Below, in pieces: positions 1 to 9,364 of a stretch of DNA of 64,000 bases. The translations under genes were made by a program, and so were the position numbers. Every line of letters starts with the position of its first letter. The first letter of the stretch is position 1. Under the pieces are notes generated by a model. That model was not told the origin of the DNA and ran no database searches. It worked only from the letters and a program-made list of their open reading frames with translations. The stretch spans positions 48,943-112,942 of the forward strand of contig NZ_JASDDG010000007.1 in NCBI RefSeq assembly GCF_030407495.1, read 5' to 3'. Origin of the DNA: Arthrobacter sp. APC 3897 (lineage in GTDB: Bacteria > Actinomycetota > Actinomycetes > Actinomycetales > Micrococcaceae).

Positions 1-990
1 TGGACCGTCAACGTAAATTCCTTTGAGTTTGCCGCGGTCAACATCGTGGCCTCCAAAAGCCGGGAGGCCAGCGGTAAGGGAATCAATGTTTCCGTGGCTC
101 TCCACCGCAACGGAGTGGAGACCCTCGCCGTGTTTCCGGCGGGAAAGGAAACCGGACGGTTCCTGGTGACCGAGCTCCAGGCCCAGGACGTCCGGATAGT
201 GAGCGTGGAGTCCGGGCAGGATGTTCGAACCAACATCACCCTGCTGGTTCCGGGTCACTCCGGAACCAAAATCAACGAAACCGGAACCGCACTCCCCGGA
301 CACATTCTTGAGCAGATTCTCTCTACCTGCCGGACCACCCTGAAACAGGGGATCGATGCGGGGCAGCCCGTCATGATGGCCATCTGCGGCAGCCTTCCGC
401 CGGGTACACCCGAGCAATTCCATCGGAAGCTGATCCGCCTGGGCCGGGAACTGAGTGTGCCGACGGTAGTCGACGCTTCCGGTGAAGTCCTGAGCGCGGC
501 CATCACGGAGCAGCCTGACCTGATCAAACCCAACGTGCACGAACTCGCGCATGAAGCCGGACGAAACATTGAGACCCTCGGGGATGTCATGGCCGCGGCG
601 CAGGACCTGCGTGCCCGCGGGGTGGGATCCGTCCTGGCGAGCCTGGGAGCGGACGGCATGATGCTGATTGACGCTGACGGAGCACTCCATGGACAGGCAG
701 ACCGAGTCAAAGTGGTTAACACCGTGGGAGCAGGGGATGCCGCGCTGGCCGGGTTCCTGGCCGGGCTGGCAGTCCAAGGCGACCGTGCGGCCTGCCTGCG
801 CAGTGCACTGCTCTATGCTTCCTCCGCCGTCGGACATGAAACAACGCTGTTCGAAGTTGATCCTTCCATTGCTCGAAGAATCACCATCGACGCAGGTTTT
901 GACACCGCTTTCCGGCTCACGGAGCCCTCCGCAGGCCCATCCCGCTCAGCTATCCAGTCAACCAACCGCGCCGTCGCGGCCAACATTTAA
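1..990 (+). CDS. 1-phosphofructokinase-like PfkB sugar-phosphate kinase (5'-truncated by window edge)
   Basis: The frame is open from base 1 and already within a PfkB fold, so the true start lies outside the window. An internal GTG at 46 is not a credible start because conserved sequence precedes it. Visible are the substrate-binding ASGKGINVS stretch, a TKINE motif and the ATP-site GAGD with its catalytic Asp at 727-738. The family phosphorylates fructose-1-phosphate or tagatose-6-phosphate in the cytoplasm. The gene is followed after 8 bases by a fructose-type PTS EIIBC and then EIIA, so the substrate is most likely the phosphosugar delivered by that PTS. It differs clearly from the canonical FruK at 50479, so it may act on another ketose-phosphate. 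Family call sure, substrate inferred. Confidence 0.88.
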   Translation, partial: WTVNVNSFEFAAVNIVASKSREASGKGINVSVALHRNGVETLAVFPAGKETGRFLVTELQAQDVRIVSVESGQDVRTNITLLVPGHSGTKINETGTALPGHILEQILSTCRTTLKQGIDAGQPVMMAICGSLPPGTPEQFHRKLIRLGRELSVPTVVDASGEVLSAAITEQPDLIKPNVHELAHEAGRNIETLGDVMAAAQDLRARGVGSVLASLGADGMMLIDADGALHGQADRVKVVNTVGAGDAALAGFLAGLAVQGDRAACLRSALLYASSAVGHETTLFEVDPSIARRITIDAGFDTAFRLTEPSAGPSRSAIQSTNRAVAANI

Positions 991-998
991 GGAAAGAC

Positions 999-2471
999 AT
1001 GGCACCCATCCATATCGTCGCCGCCACCGGTTGCCCCACTGGTATCGCGCATACATTCATGGCCCAGGAGGCCCTTCAGCAGGCCGCTGAACGCCTCGGC
1101 GTGAGCATCAAGGTGGAAACCCACGGCCAGGTCGGCATCGAGAATGCCCTGACCGCGGAAGAGATTGCAGCAGCTGACGGCGTAATCATTGCTGCGGACA
1201 AAGACGTCAATGCAGCACGTTTCGACGGAAAGCGCGTCGTGGATGTGGGCGTTAAGGCCGGCATCAGCAGGCCCGATGCGCTGATTCAGGAAATCATAGA
1301 CGGAACGGCACCTGTCCGCGGGAAACGCCCCGCGGCGCCGGTTGATGCCGCCGAGACCGAGGACCACAGCTTTTTCGGTGACACGACCGTGCAGATCGGC
1401 GCCGGATTCCAGATCCGTGACCTCTACAAACACCTGATGAACGGTGTCTCGTACATGCTGCCGTTCGTTGTCGGCGGCGGCGTCCTGGTGGCACTTTCCT
1501 TCCTATGGGGAATCTACTCGGCGGATCCCGAGCACCCGGAGCAGTACAACGAATTCGCTGCGATGCTTAATACCATCGGCGGAACCGCCATGGGCCTGAT
1601 GGTGCCGGTTCTTTCCGCCTTCATTGCCGACTCGATCGGCAAGCGTCCGGCCCTGGTAGTCGGCCTGATCACCGGCCTGGTCGCCTCCAACGGGGGCACC
1701 GGTTTCCTGGGCGGCATCATCACCGGTTTCCTCTCCGGCTACGGCATGCTGTTGCTGGCAAAACTGCTGGACAGGCTGCCCCGTGCCCTGGGCGGCCTGA
1801 AGGCAATCTTCATCTTCCCCGTCCTGGGTACCTTCATCTTCGGGTCCATCACCTACCTGATCGCCTCACCCATGAAGGGAATCAACGCTTCCCTGCAGGA
1901 CTTCCTGTCCGGCTTCCAAGACTCGAACCCCATCCTCCTTGGCCTGATTATCGGCGCCATGTGCGCTTTCGACATGGGCGGGCCGGTCAATAAGGCCGCC
2001 TACGTCACAGGTGTGGCACTTCTCGGAGACGGCAACTTCTTCTTCATGGCCGCCGTATCAGCAGCGTGCATCACCCCACCCCTCGTCACCGGATTTGCTG
2101 CTCTCTTTTTCCGCAAAGCGTTTGACCCCAAGACCCGGGATGCCGCCTACGTGAACTTCGCATTGGGAGCGACCCACATCACCGAAGGCGCCATTCCTTT
2201 CGCGGCCCGAAACCCGCTGCTCGTCATTCCGATCCTGATGGTTTCCTCGGCCGTCTCCGCCATTCTGACCTTCCTGTTCCAGGTTCAGGTGCCGGCTCCT
2301 CACGGCGGGTTCCTGGTCCTTCCCGTGGTCACCAATGGGCTGCAGTGGGTCGGAGCCATCTTGGCCGGATCAATCCTCGGCGGGCTCATCTACGGCTACG
2401 CCATGCAACGCCGCACCAACACCGCGCAAGTGAAGCCATCTATCGAATCTGAAAAGGAAGTCCTTGTATGA
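999..2471 (+). CDS. PTS fructose-family EIIBC
   Basis: A 490-residue membrane permease of the phosphotransferase system that imports and phosphorylates a fructose-type sugar. Residues 1-105 are the EIIB domain with the phospho-accepting Cys12 in CPTGIAHT. Residues about 125-475 are the fructose-type EIIC with about ten hydrophobic segments and the ITEGAIPF motif. The ATG follows an AGGAAAG ribosome site. It overlaps the EIIA gene by four bases (ATGA, 2468-2471), so the two are translationally coupled. Unlike the second fructose PTS in this window (51537), EIIA is a separate protein. No EI or HPr gene is adjacent, so phosphate must come from the ptsI/ptsH products encoded elsewhere. Confidence 0.93.
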   Translation: MAPIHIVAATGCPTGIAHTFMAQEALQQAAERLGVSIKVETHGQVGIENALTAEEIAAADGVIIAADKDVNAARFDGKRVVDVGVKAGISRPDALIQEIIDGTAPVRGKRPAAPVDAAETEDHSFFGDTTVQIGAGFQIRDLYKHLMNGVSYMLPFVVGGGVLVALSFLWGIYSADPEHPEQYNEFAAMLNTIGGTAMGLMVPVLSAFIADSIGKRPALVVGLITGLVASNGGTGFLGGIITGFLSGYGMLLLAKLLDRLPRALGGLKAIFIFPVLGTFIFGSITYLIASPMKGINASLQDFLSGFQDSNPILLGLIIGAMCAFDMGGPVNKAAYVTGVALLGDGNFFFMAAVSAACITPPLVTGFAALFFRKAFDPKTRDAAYVNFALGATHITEGAIPFAARNPLLVIPILMVSSAVSAILTFLFQVQVPAPHGGFLVLPVVTNGLQWVGAILAGSILGGLIYGYAMQRRTNTAQVKPSIESEKEVLV

Positions 2472-2929
2472 GCAACATCCTCGCTCCCGAAAACGTCACG
2501 CTCAACGCGTCTGCGGCCAGCCGGGCGGAAGTGTTCAGCCTTATAGCCGCAAAGGCCGTGGAGCTGGGAATCACCGCTGACGAAGCCACCGTGGTCGCCG
2601 GACTGGAAAGCCGTGAGCAACAGGGCACCACGGGCCTGATGGACGGCATCGCCATCCCGCACGCCAAGTCCGCCGGCATCGATAGCCCCGCGTTGGTCAT
2701 CGTGCGCCTGCGCGACAGCGTGGAATGGGAAAGCCTGGATGGCCAGCCCATCAAGATGGCAATCTCACTTTTGATTCCGGAAGGTGAAGCGGGGACCACA
2801 CACCTTTCGCTTTTGTCGCAGGTTGCCCGCACCCTCATGAAACCCGGGGTGCGTGCGGAGCTTCTGGCCGCTGGATCCCCGGAAGCGGTCATCGATCTGC
2901 TCAGCGAGCACGTGCTGACCGGCAGCTAA
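2468..2929 (+). CDS. PTS fructose-family EIIA
   Basis: A 153-residue soluble EIIA of the fructose/mannitol type, which passes phosphate from HPr to EIIB. The phospho-accepting histidine is His65 in GIAIPHAKS. Length fits the family. The start ATG overlaps the stop of the EIIBC gene, and a strong hairpin terminator (2958-3006) follows 28 bases after the stop, so this is the last gene of the operon. The sugar is inferred from family membership only. Confidence 0.92.
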   Translation: MSNILAPENVTLNASAASRAEVFSLIAAKAVELGITADEATVVAGLESREQQGTTGLMDGIAIPHAKSAGIDSPALVIVRLRDSVEWESLDGQPIKMAISLLIPEGEAGTTHLSLLSQVARTLMKPGVRAELLAAGSPEAVIDLLSEHVLTGS

Positions 2930-2957
2930 GCCTCAACGAACCGTTATCCCCGGAGTC

Positions 2958-3006
2958 AACACAGAAGGGGCGCTCCGCTGTCACGGCGGAGCGCCCCTTC
3001 CGTGTT
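2958..3006. terminator. Bidirectional hairpin terminator
   Basis: A perfect 15-base-pair stem (2964-2978 with 2986-3000) with a 7-base loop extends outward by five more pairs after one A.C mismatch. It ends in a T run at 3005-3009. It separates the convergent EIIA gene and DeoR-type regulator. Confidence 0.9.
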
Positions 3007-3012
3007 TTTGGC

Positions 3013-3810
3013 TTAGACGCACTCCACGTGCACGCCGGCCGCCCGGAGCGCCTTAAGGTCCTTGTTCGCAATGCCCGTATCCGTGATAAGCACATCCACG
3101 TTAGACAGTTTGGCGTGCTGAACCGTACTCACCACATTGATTTTGCTGTGGTCGCATAGGAACACCCGGCGCCGTGCGCTGTTGAGCATGGCCCGCTTGA
3201 TATGCGCTTCGGCGGCGTCCGGTGTTGTCAGCCCGCGTTCAATACTGATGCCGTTGGTCCCCAGAAACGCAACGTCGGCGTTCAATTCCGCGAGCGAGCG
3301 GAGCGCCCATTCATCAACTTCTGCCAGGGTGCGGCTGCGCAGCCTGCCACCGAGCGTGAAAACCGTCAGCAAGGGACGGTTCACAAGCGCCATGGCTATG
3401 GGCAGGGCATTGGTGAAAACTGTCAGTTCACGGTCGCCGGGGAACGTGTCAGCCAGCTTTTCCGTTGTAGAACCCGCTTCGATGAGCACGGACCCCTGAT
3501 GGGGAAGGTACTCCAGGGCAGCCCTGGCGATTCTGGCTTTTTCGCTTGAGTACTCGGTACGGGCCGAAACCGCGGGCTCGAATGACAGCGAGTCTGCGGG
3601 AATTGCGCCGCCATGCACCCGTTTGAGCTGTCCGTGGCGCTCCAGATGGATTAGGTCCTTGCGGATACTCTCGCCGCTGACACCCAAGGCCGAGGCAAGC
3701 TCTGCTGTATCCACGCGTTGTTCCGCGCGCAGCTTGAGCAGAATCTGCTGCTGCCGCTGGACGGCATAGGCTGCACGTGCCACCGCATCTTCGTCGGAGG
3801 CCGTCGCCAT
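3013..3810 (-). CDS. DeoR/GlpR-family transcriptional regulator
   Basis: A 265-residue DNA-binding protein. Residues about 18-75 form a winged helix-turn-helix of DeoR type (ILLKLRAEQRV to LKRVHGGA). The C-terminal sugar-phosphate-sensing domain shows the family signatures IEAGSTTEKLA, TNALPIAMAL, LGTNGIS and LCDHSKI. Such proteins usually repress sugar-use operons and are released by a phosphorylated sugar. It is convergent with the PTS operon ending at 2929, which is its likely target (inference). The operator would lie upstream of the window. Length is normal for the family. Confidence 0.9.
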   Translation of the reverse strand: MATASDEDAVARAAYAVQRQQQILLKLRAEQRVDTAELASALGVSGESIRKDLIHLERHGQLKRVHGGAIPADSLSFEPAVSARTEYSSEKARIARAALEYLPHQGSVLIEAGSTTEKLADTFPGDRELTVFTNALPIAMALVNRPLLTVFTLGGRLRSRTLAEVDEWALRSLAELNADVAFLGTNGISIERGLTTPDAAEAHIKRAMLNSARRRVFLCDHSKINVVSTVQHAKLSNVDVLITDTGIANKDLKALRAAGVHVECV

Positions 3811-3953
3811 ATTTCCTGCTCCTTCTTACCGGATCTGCTGCTGGTCGACACGGAAATCCGTCCGTCCGGTTTCGGAAGCAGTTTCCGGATTACCTGCCCC
3901 GTCCTGTATAGCACGCCCGGCTCGCCTCAGCAGTGGCATGTAGGCTGAGGTCC

Positions 3954-4778
3954 ATGCGTGAACTACAAAAGGAAATCATCGCGGAAATGGGCGTGCAGCC
4001 CACCATTGAACCGACTGCGGAAATCCGGCGTCGTGTGGATTTCCTCAAGGCCTACATGGCTGCCTCCCGCACGGGCGGATTTGTCCTGGGAATCAGCGGC
4101 GGCATCGACTCCACCCTTGCCGGCCGGCTGGCCCAGCTGGCCGTGGACGAGCTCAACGCCCAGGGCACCGAGGCGCAGTTCATCGCCCTGCGTCTGCCGT
4201 ATCAGGTCCAGCATGACGAAGCTGACGCCCAGGCCGCGCTGGAATTCATCCAGCCCACGCTCTCCTGGGTCTACAACGTGGCGCCCGCCGTGGACGGTTA
4301 TGAAGACGAATACGTCAAAATGACCGGCGAGCGGATCAGCGACTTCAATAAGGGCAACATCAAGGCCCGCGCCCGGATGACGGCGCAGTATGCAGTGGCC
4401 GGCCAGCATAACCTGCTGGTGATCGGCACGGACCACGGCGCCGAATCCGTGACCGGTTTCTTCACCAAGTACGGTGACGGCGGCGCTGACGTCCTGCCCC
4501 TGTTCGGCTTAAACAAGCGCCAGAACCGGCAGTTGCTGGCCGAACTCGGAGCGCCGGACTCCCTGGTCCACAAGGCTCCCACCGCGGACCTCCTGGATGA
4601 CGCCCCCGGCCAGACGGATGAAACCGAACTGGGCATTTCCTACGACACCATTGATGACTATCTGGAAGGCAGGGATGTTCCGGCGGAGGATGCGGAGAAG
4701 ATTGAACGCCGTTTCCTGATGACCCGGCACAAGCGCACTGTGCCCGTCAGCGTCCTGGACACATGGTGGAAGCCCTGA
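3954..4778 (+). CDS. nadE: Ammonia-dependent NAD(+) synthetase
   Basis: This enzyme converts nicotinate adenine dinucleotide, ATP and ammonia to NAD in the cytoplasm. The ATP-pyrophosphatase P-loop GISGGIDST is at residues about 43-51, and GTDHGAES and the C-terminal [10 protein letters not shown] segment are conserved. I place the start at ATG 3954 (MRELQKEI), giving 274 residues, close to the E. coli enzyme. The GTG at 3933 adds seven poorly conserved residues. No glutaminase domain is present, so ammonia is the nitrogen source. It is divergent from the DeoR regulator. Confidence 0.95.
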   Translation: MRELQKEIIAEMGVQPTIEPTAEIRRRVDFLKAYMAASRTGGFVLGISGGIDSTLAGRLAQLAVDELNAQGTEAQFIALRLPYQVQHDEADAQAALEFIQPTLSWVYNVAPAVDGYEDEYVKMTGERISDFNKGNIKARARMTAQYAVAGQHNLLVIGTDHGAESVTGFFTKYGDGGADVLPLFGLNKRQNRQLLAELGAPDSLVHKAPTADLLDDAPGQTDETELGISYDTIDDYLEGRDVPAEDAEKIERRFLMTRHKRTVPVSVLDTWWKP

Positions 4779-4820
4779 GGCATGCCCTGAACCGGCGCCG
4801 CATTCGGTAACGTAGCAAGG

Positions 4821-5624
4821 GTGAAGATTGCTACCTGGAACGTGAACTCCATCCGTGCCCGTGCAGACCGCGTTGAGGCGTGGCTGCAGCGCTCCGACGT
4901 CGACGTCCTGGCGATTCAGGAAACCAAAGCCAAGGACGAGAATTTCCCCTGGGAAGTTTTTGAAAACAACGGTTACGAAGTGGCGCACTTCGGCGTGAAC
5001 CAGTGGAACGGGGTGGCCGTTGCCTCCCGGGTGGGGCTCGACGACGTCGAGCGCACCTTTCCGGGGCAGCCCGCCTTCGGCAAGACCGAAACCACCACCG
5101 CCACCGAGGCACGCGCCATCGGGGCAACCTGCAACGGTGTCCGGGTGTGGAGCCTGTATGTCCCCAACGGCCGGGCCGTGGGAGATCCCCACATGCCGTA
5201 CAAGCTGCAGTGGCTGGACATCCTTAAGGACCAGGCCGCAGGCTGGGTGAAGGACAACCCGGATCTGCCGCTGGCGCTGATGGGTGACTGGAATATTGCC
5301 CCGCAGGATGACGACGTGTGGGACATCGACTGGTTCCGCGCACAAAACGCCACCCACGTCACGGACCCCGAGCGGGCAGCATTTCAGGCGTTCCTGGACG
5401 CCGGATTCACCGACGTCGTGCGGCCCTATACCCCGGGACCCGGCGTGTACACGTACTGGGATTACACCCAGCTGCGGTTCCCCAAGAAGGAAGGCATGCG
5501 CATCGACTTCGTCCTTGCCTCCCCGGCACTTGCCGCCCGCGTCACCGGCGCGTCCATTGACCGCGAGGAACGCAAAGGCAAGGGCGCATCGGACCACGCC
5601 CCCGTCATCGTGGAGCTGGACTGA
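4821..5624 (+). CDS. xthA: Exodeoxyribonuclease III (AP endonuclease)
   Basis: A 267-residue DNA-repair nuclease that cuts at abasic sites and has 3'-5' exonuclease activity. It begins MKIATWNVNSIRAR, carries the metal ligand Glu in AIQETK, the catalytic GDWNIAP loop and the terminal SDHAPV histidine, all in the order of the ExoIII/EEP family. The start is GTG 4821 after GCAAGG. It lies 42 bases after nadE and two bases before the next gene, suggesting a transcription unit with the downstream hypothetical gene. Confidence 0.95.
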   Translation: MKIATWNVNSIRARADRVEAWLQRSDVDVLAIQETKAKDENFPWEVFENNGYEVAHFGVNQWNGVAVASRVGLDDVERTFPGQPAFGKTETTTATEARAIGATCNGVRVWSLYVPNGRAVGDPHMPYKLQWLDILKDQAAGWVKDNPDLPLALMGDWNIAPQDDDVWDIDWFRAQNATHVTDPERAAFQAFLDAGFTDVVRPYTPGPGVYTYWDYTQLRFPKKEGMRIDFVLASPALAARVTGASIDREERKGKGASDHAPVIVELD

Positions 5625-5626
5625 CC

Positions 5627-6481
5627 ATGGCACGGCGGCCCGGAGGTCCCCTGCACCACACGTTTCCCTACGTGTCGCATCTGCGTGTCTACGAGCCGTT
5701 GGACGCGTTTGAGGATGACCAGCAGCTGGCCATCCTAGAGCAGCGGGCACGCGGACGCCAGGAGACCGAGGTCCTGGAACGCAGCGACGCCGTGCGGCGT
5801 TTGGTCCGTGCCGTGTCGGATCCGTTCCCGCACACTTCAACTGATCTGGTGCGGGTGCTGCACTACCCGGGCCATCAGGGCTCAACGCGCCGGCTGTACT
5901 GCCCCAACCAGCTAGCCGTCCGGGCTTCCCTGGCCGCGGAGTCGCTGGGCGAGAGCATCCGCGGACCCCTGGTCGATGTCCTGGTGCCCGAAGTAGCCCG
6001 CGAAGCGCACGCCGCCCGGATTGACCCGGACTCCTTTGCGGACTCGCTGGCCCGCCTGCACACCCGCTCCGCCACCTGGGGCGTACCGTTCGGCTGGTTT
6101 GTGCTGCTCCACGAAGATGACCACAGCGAGGTGGTGGAAGATGACGGCAAGGTGCAGACCGTCCGGCTGGCGGCACCCGTGAGCCAGTGCCTGGAGCGGG
6201 CACGCGCCGCCGCTGCGTCCCTGGCGCTCGCCGCGCCCGAACTGGACCTGCTGGATGAACTGGAAGAGCTGACTAACTGGCTGGAAATCTTCTCCGAGGA
6301 CGCGGTGCTGGAACTGGATTACGGCTCGGTGGCGGATCTCGTGTTCCCTGACGATTCACCCTCGGATGTCCGGCTCGGCATTGAATCCCTCGCAGACGGC
6401 GACATGACCGGTGCTGCCGCCTCCTACCGGAGGCTGGCCAACCGCTGGATTCCCATCCGCCAGCTGGCCCGGGCCAGCTAA
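5627..6481 (+). CDS. Conserved hypothetical protein
   Basis: A 284-residue soluble protein starting two bases after the exonuclease III stop, so probably co-transcribed with it. It has no signal peptide or membrane segment. The N-terminal half has a PYVSHLRVYEPL segment, and an acidic helical stretch near residues 205-235 is rich in Glu, Leu and Asp. I recall similar proteins of unknown function in Actinobacteria and cannot name a catalytic motif. Codon use matches its neighbours, so it is a real gene. Confidence 0.8.
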   Translation: MARRPGGPLHHTFPYVSHLRVYEPLDAFEDDQQLAILEQRARGRQETEVLERSDAVRRLVRAVSDPFPHTSTDLVRVLHYPGHQGSTRRLYCPNQLAVRASLAAESLGESIRGPLVDVLVPEVAREAHAARIDPDSFADSLARLHTRSATWGVPFGWFVLLHEDDHSEVVEDDGKVQTVRLAAPVSQCLERARAAAASLALAAPELDLLDELEELTNWLEIFSEDAVLELDYGSVADLVFPDDSPSDVRLGIESLADGDMTGAAASYRRLANRWIPIRQLARAS

Positions 6482-6574
6482 AGCCACCGGCCGCCCCGGC
6501 TGCAACTCTTAGGGACGTTGTGAACCGCGCGGCAGATGTCAGTCAGGCGGGGCTCTGCGGAATAAACACGGGCA

Positions 6575-6606
6575 GCGGGGCCAGCCCTTGTTGGGGCCGG
6601 CCCCGC
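6575..6606 (-). terminator. Possible hairpin terminator
   Basis: An 8-pair GC stem (6575-6582 with 6599-6606) continues inward with four more pairs after one mismatch. It lies just downstream of the minus-strand gene ending at 6629, and the tail is only weakly T-rich. The 147-base gap between the convergent genes holds nothing else I can name. Confidence 0.4.
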
Positions 6607-6628
6607 CCTCACCGGATTGCGTGCGGTC

Positions 6629-7603
6629 CTAGAAGCGCACGTTGCGCAGATACCGGTAGCCCACCTTTGCTGTCTGCAGGGGCGTGACATCCGGCTGATC
6701 ATTCTCGACGATGTACTCCTTCGGCTGGTGTGCCTTGAAGATGCGGGAGAAATCGATGGTTCCGGTGCCCAGGTCAGCGAAATCTCCAGCGCCGTCCCGG
6801 TCCTTCACGTGGTACTGCAGGACCTTCTGTGGAGCCTGTTTGATCGTGTCGATGGCGAACTGGACCGGGTCGGCGGCACCAACCCCGACGCCGCCTGTAA
6901 CCACCCAATAAAGGTCAACTTCCAGGTGGACAAGCTTTGGGTCAAGACGGCTGGTGAAGATGTCCCACGGCGTAAGCCCCCCGCCGAGGTCCGTGGTGAA
7001 CTCGTGAGCATGGTTGTGGTAGCCGTATTTAATGCCGGCCCTGCGCACGACGGCCGCTTCTGCATTCATCTGGTCCGCCCACCTGTACCAGTCGTCTGCG
7101 TTATCCGAGGCGAGATACGGAACGTTCATGTAGGTCTGGCAGAGCGTCAGTGCGTTGGAGATCTTAATATCCAGGTCCGCCGGAGTGGCGCTGATCCCCT
7201 CATGGCTGGAAGAGGCTCGGATCCCCAAACGGTTCAGTGTCTTCCGGATGTCTTTAGCAGTGCGTCCGTACAGCCCCGCCAGTTCGACCCGGTCGTATCC
7301 GTACCTGGCAAGCTTCGCAAAATTCGCGTCGATGTTTTCGCCGGCCATAATGGACCGCAGGGTGTACATCTGAATGCTGATCTGTCCGGGAGGAACCGGC
7401 CGGTTGCCCTTGTGGCCAGGTTTTCCGTGATGTCCGGGCTTGCCCTTATGATCAGGGTGGGCCACCGCAGGAGCCGCACCGATGCTGGCGAGGCCGACAC
7501 CCGCGCCCGCAGCCAATGCCCCGCGGATAAAATTGCGCCGGTCTACCCCCTTCTTTTCCAGAGATCGATTCAGCGAACCTTTTGCGTCAAATCCGAAGCA
7601 CAT
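6629..7603 (-). CDS. Tat-exported sugar phosphate isomerase/epimerase-like TIM-barrel protein
   Basis: A 324-residue protein. Residues 21-48 are a twin-arginine signal (DRRNFIRGALAAGAG ending in APAVA), so the folded protein is probably exported. A His/Gly/Lys/Pro-rich linker (residues 49-68) follows, then a xylose-isomerase-like TIM barrel with metal-site features VELAGLYG, YHNHAHEF, HLEVDLYW and QYHVKDRD. Such barrels isomerise or epimerise sugars or cyclitols or act with secreted oxidoreductases. The substrate here is unknown. ATG 7603 has an AGGAAGG site 7 bases upstream. It is on the opposite strand from the Ebo-like operon, with the ROK regulator between them. Confidence 0.85.
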   Translation of the reverse strand: MCFGFDAKGSLNRSLEKKGVDRRNFIRGALAAGAGVGLASIGAAPAVAHPDHKGKPGHHGKPGHKGNRPVPPGQISIQMYTLRSIMAGENIDANFAKLARYGYDRVELAGLYGRTAKDIRKTLNRLGIRASSSHEGISATPADLDIKISNALTLCQTYMNVPYLASDNADDWYRWADQMNAEAAVVRRAGIKYGYHNHAHEFTTDLGGGLTPWDIFTSRLDPKLVHLEVDLYWVVTGGVGVGAADPVQFAIDTIKQAPQKVLQYHVKDRDGAGDFADLGTGTIDFSRIFKAHQPKEYIVENDQPDVTPLQTAKVGYRYLRNVRF

Positions 7604-7965
7604 GCTGTTGCCTTCCTGACAGTTGGACGCCTTCCGCCGCCTTCATTGGCACTGGCGGAAATGCGCGCGGGGTCACTGGGGAATTCACTGGACTGATATC
7701 GATGGCTCATCGTCGCCGATGAGCAATCTGAACTGATTCAGCACCAGTACCAGGTAGATATGTCCGTTTTGTTTTCTGAAACCACTGCCAGGCGCTTGGG
7801 CGCACCTTAGGGCGAGATCGAAAAAGCATGCCTGCTATCCGTCGAGCCCTGTGCAAGGTGACGAGTGTGGAACAAGAGCGGTGACTGGAAATGAGTCCGT
7901 CGCATGAGGCTATGGCGGGGTTTTGGTGTCTGTCAAGCAAAAGTCGCCGATAAAGTGCCGTTAGC
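7604..7965. other. Intergenic region with two inverted repeats
   Basis: This 362-base non-coding stretch lies upstream of the exported TIM-barrel gene. It contains a perfect 8+4+8 palindrome at 7705-7724 (GCTCATCG arms). Immediately after it is a CTGAA-N4-TTCAG repeat at 7728-7741, whose half-sites match those of the operator-like palindrome at 9420-9440. A short minus-strand ORF at 7707-7940 has no recognisable features and I do not call it. Confidence 0.6.
7705..7724. promoter_or_regulatory. Candidate operator palindrome
   Basis: Perfect inverted repeat with GCTCATCG arms and a 4-base spacer, about 100 bases upstream of the minus-strand start at 7603. A regulatory role is inferred from position. 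Confidence 0.4.
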
Positions 7966-9225
7966 TCAGTCGGCGTTGCTTAATCCGGAGACCATGGCGT
8001 CGATGCGCTGGGGAGACATAGCGTGGTGAATTGCCAGCATGCTGGCACCCAGTACACCGGCGTCGAGGCCGGAGCCGGAATGGACAATCTGCAGATGCTG
8101 GGTTGCAAGCGGGATGGTGCGCGAGTACACCGTCTCCCGAATGCCGGCAATGAAGTGTTCGCCAGTCAGGGCCATGGATCCCCCAATAACTATTACCGAA
8201 GGATTGATGAGACTAATACATGCTGAAAGGATATCCCCAACGTCTCGTCCGGCCTGCCTGACTGCGTGGATGGCTTCCGTGTTTCCGGCGCCCACCAGTG
8301 CCACGATGTCTTCACTACCGCTGGCCTCAATGCCCAGCTGGCGCAGCTTTGAGGCAATGGCCGGCCCGGATGCTATGGCTTCCAGACAGTCAGTGTTGCC
8401 GCAGTGACAGGGGACTCCGGTCCCGCCGTGCACGCGAATATGCCCGATGTCGCCGGCCACTCCGTCCGCCCCCCGCTGAAGCATCCCGCTTGAGACAATG
8501 CCTGAACCGATCCCGGTGGCAACTTTAACGAACAATAGATTGTCCACCTGCGGCCAGGACATATTGCGTTCGCCCAGGGCCATAATGTTGACGTCATTGT
8601 CGACCAGGACAGGAACATGGAATCGTGCCTGAAGGTATCCAGGCACGTCGTAGCCGTTCCATCCGGGCATGATGGGCGGATTGATGGGCCGTCCGGTGCG
8701 GTGCTCCACAGGACCCGGCAGCCCGATCCCAACGGCCAGGAGATCATCTAATGACCGTCCGGTCCCGCTGAGCAATTCCGTGCCGAGTTCAACAACCGCT
8801 TCGAGGACAGCATCTGGACCCCGAGTGATTTCCAGTGCTCGGGCAGATTGGGAAAGCAGGTGCCCGGTGAGGTCCGTAACCGCCACTTGGAGGTGGGATG
8901 CACCGATGTCCACTCCGAGCACAACCCGGCTGCCTGCTTTAAGCGCGATGCGGGAGGACGGGCGGCCCCCGGTGGAGACGGCATCCTGAACGAACCCTAC
9001 GAGGCCCAGATCCATAAGTGCTTCGATCCGGAGGGTGACTGTTGAGCGGGCCAGTCCTAATTGTGCAGCCAGCTCGGACCGGGTCCGAGGTTTCCCGTCG
9101 CGAAGGATTTGGAAGAGCTCGCTCGCTCCGGACGTTGCAAGGCCGCCAACACTACTTATGTCACTCACCGACTCATTACAGCATACAGCCGACGGAACTA
9201 TTGACTTGGTATCTTCGCATGACAT
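7966..9225 (-). CDS. ROK-family transcriptional regulator (NagC/XylR type)
   Basis: A protein of about 419 residues from ATG 9225. A TTG at 9255 would add ten residues, and neither start has a good ribosome site. The N-terminal winged helix (residues about 30-85, ELFQILRDG to RIEALMDLGLVG) is followed by a ROK sugar-kinase-like sensor domain with GVDIGASHLQ, the zinc-binding CHCGNTDCLEA cluster and GVLGAS. ROK repressors respond to sugars or phosphosugars. It is divergent from the Ebo-like operon, with a strong palindrome in the shared promoter region, so it probably controls that operon and itself (inference). Confidence 0.9.
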   Translation of the reverse strand: MSCEDTKSIVPSAVCCNESVSDISSVGGLATSGASELFQILRDGKPRTRSELAAQLGLARSTVTLRIEALMDLGLVGFVQDAVSTGGRPSSRIALKAGSRVVLGVDIGASHLQVAVTDLTGHLLSQSARALEITRGPDAVLEAVVELGTELLSGTGRSLDDLLAVGIGLPGPVEHRTGRPINPPIMPGWNGYDVPGYLQARFHVPVLVDNDVNIMALGERNMSWPQVDNLLFVKVATGIGSGIVSSGMLQRGADGVAGDIGHIRVHGGTGVPCHCGNTDCLEAIASGPAIASKLRQLGIEASGSEDIVALVGAGNTEAIHAVRQAGRDVGDILSACISLINPSVIVIGGSMALTGEHFIAGIRETVYSRTIPLATQHLQIVHSGSGLDAGVLGASMLAIHHAMSPQRIDAMVSGLSNAD

Positions 9226-9364
9226 AGGTCTGCCAGTTTTATTTGAGCCGTCCAAAGCGGCCGGAGACCAGTTTGCTTATCACGAAACCCGTTACCGCCC
9301 GCCGCCATTCGACTTAATAGTGGCAATGCCAAGCGTAGATATATCGGAATAGCTCATAAGTGCG

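Noticed and set aside
4509..6203. 564-codon open frame on the minus strand
   Set aside because: It lies opposite nadE, exonuclease III and the next gene, whose proteins are clearly conserved. Its product is low-complexity Arg/Pro/Gly-rich and is explained by high GC content.
7707..7940. 77-codon minus-strand open frame upstream of the exported TIM-barrel gene
   Set aside because: No ribosome site or recognisable pattern, and it covers operator-like repeats.
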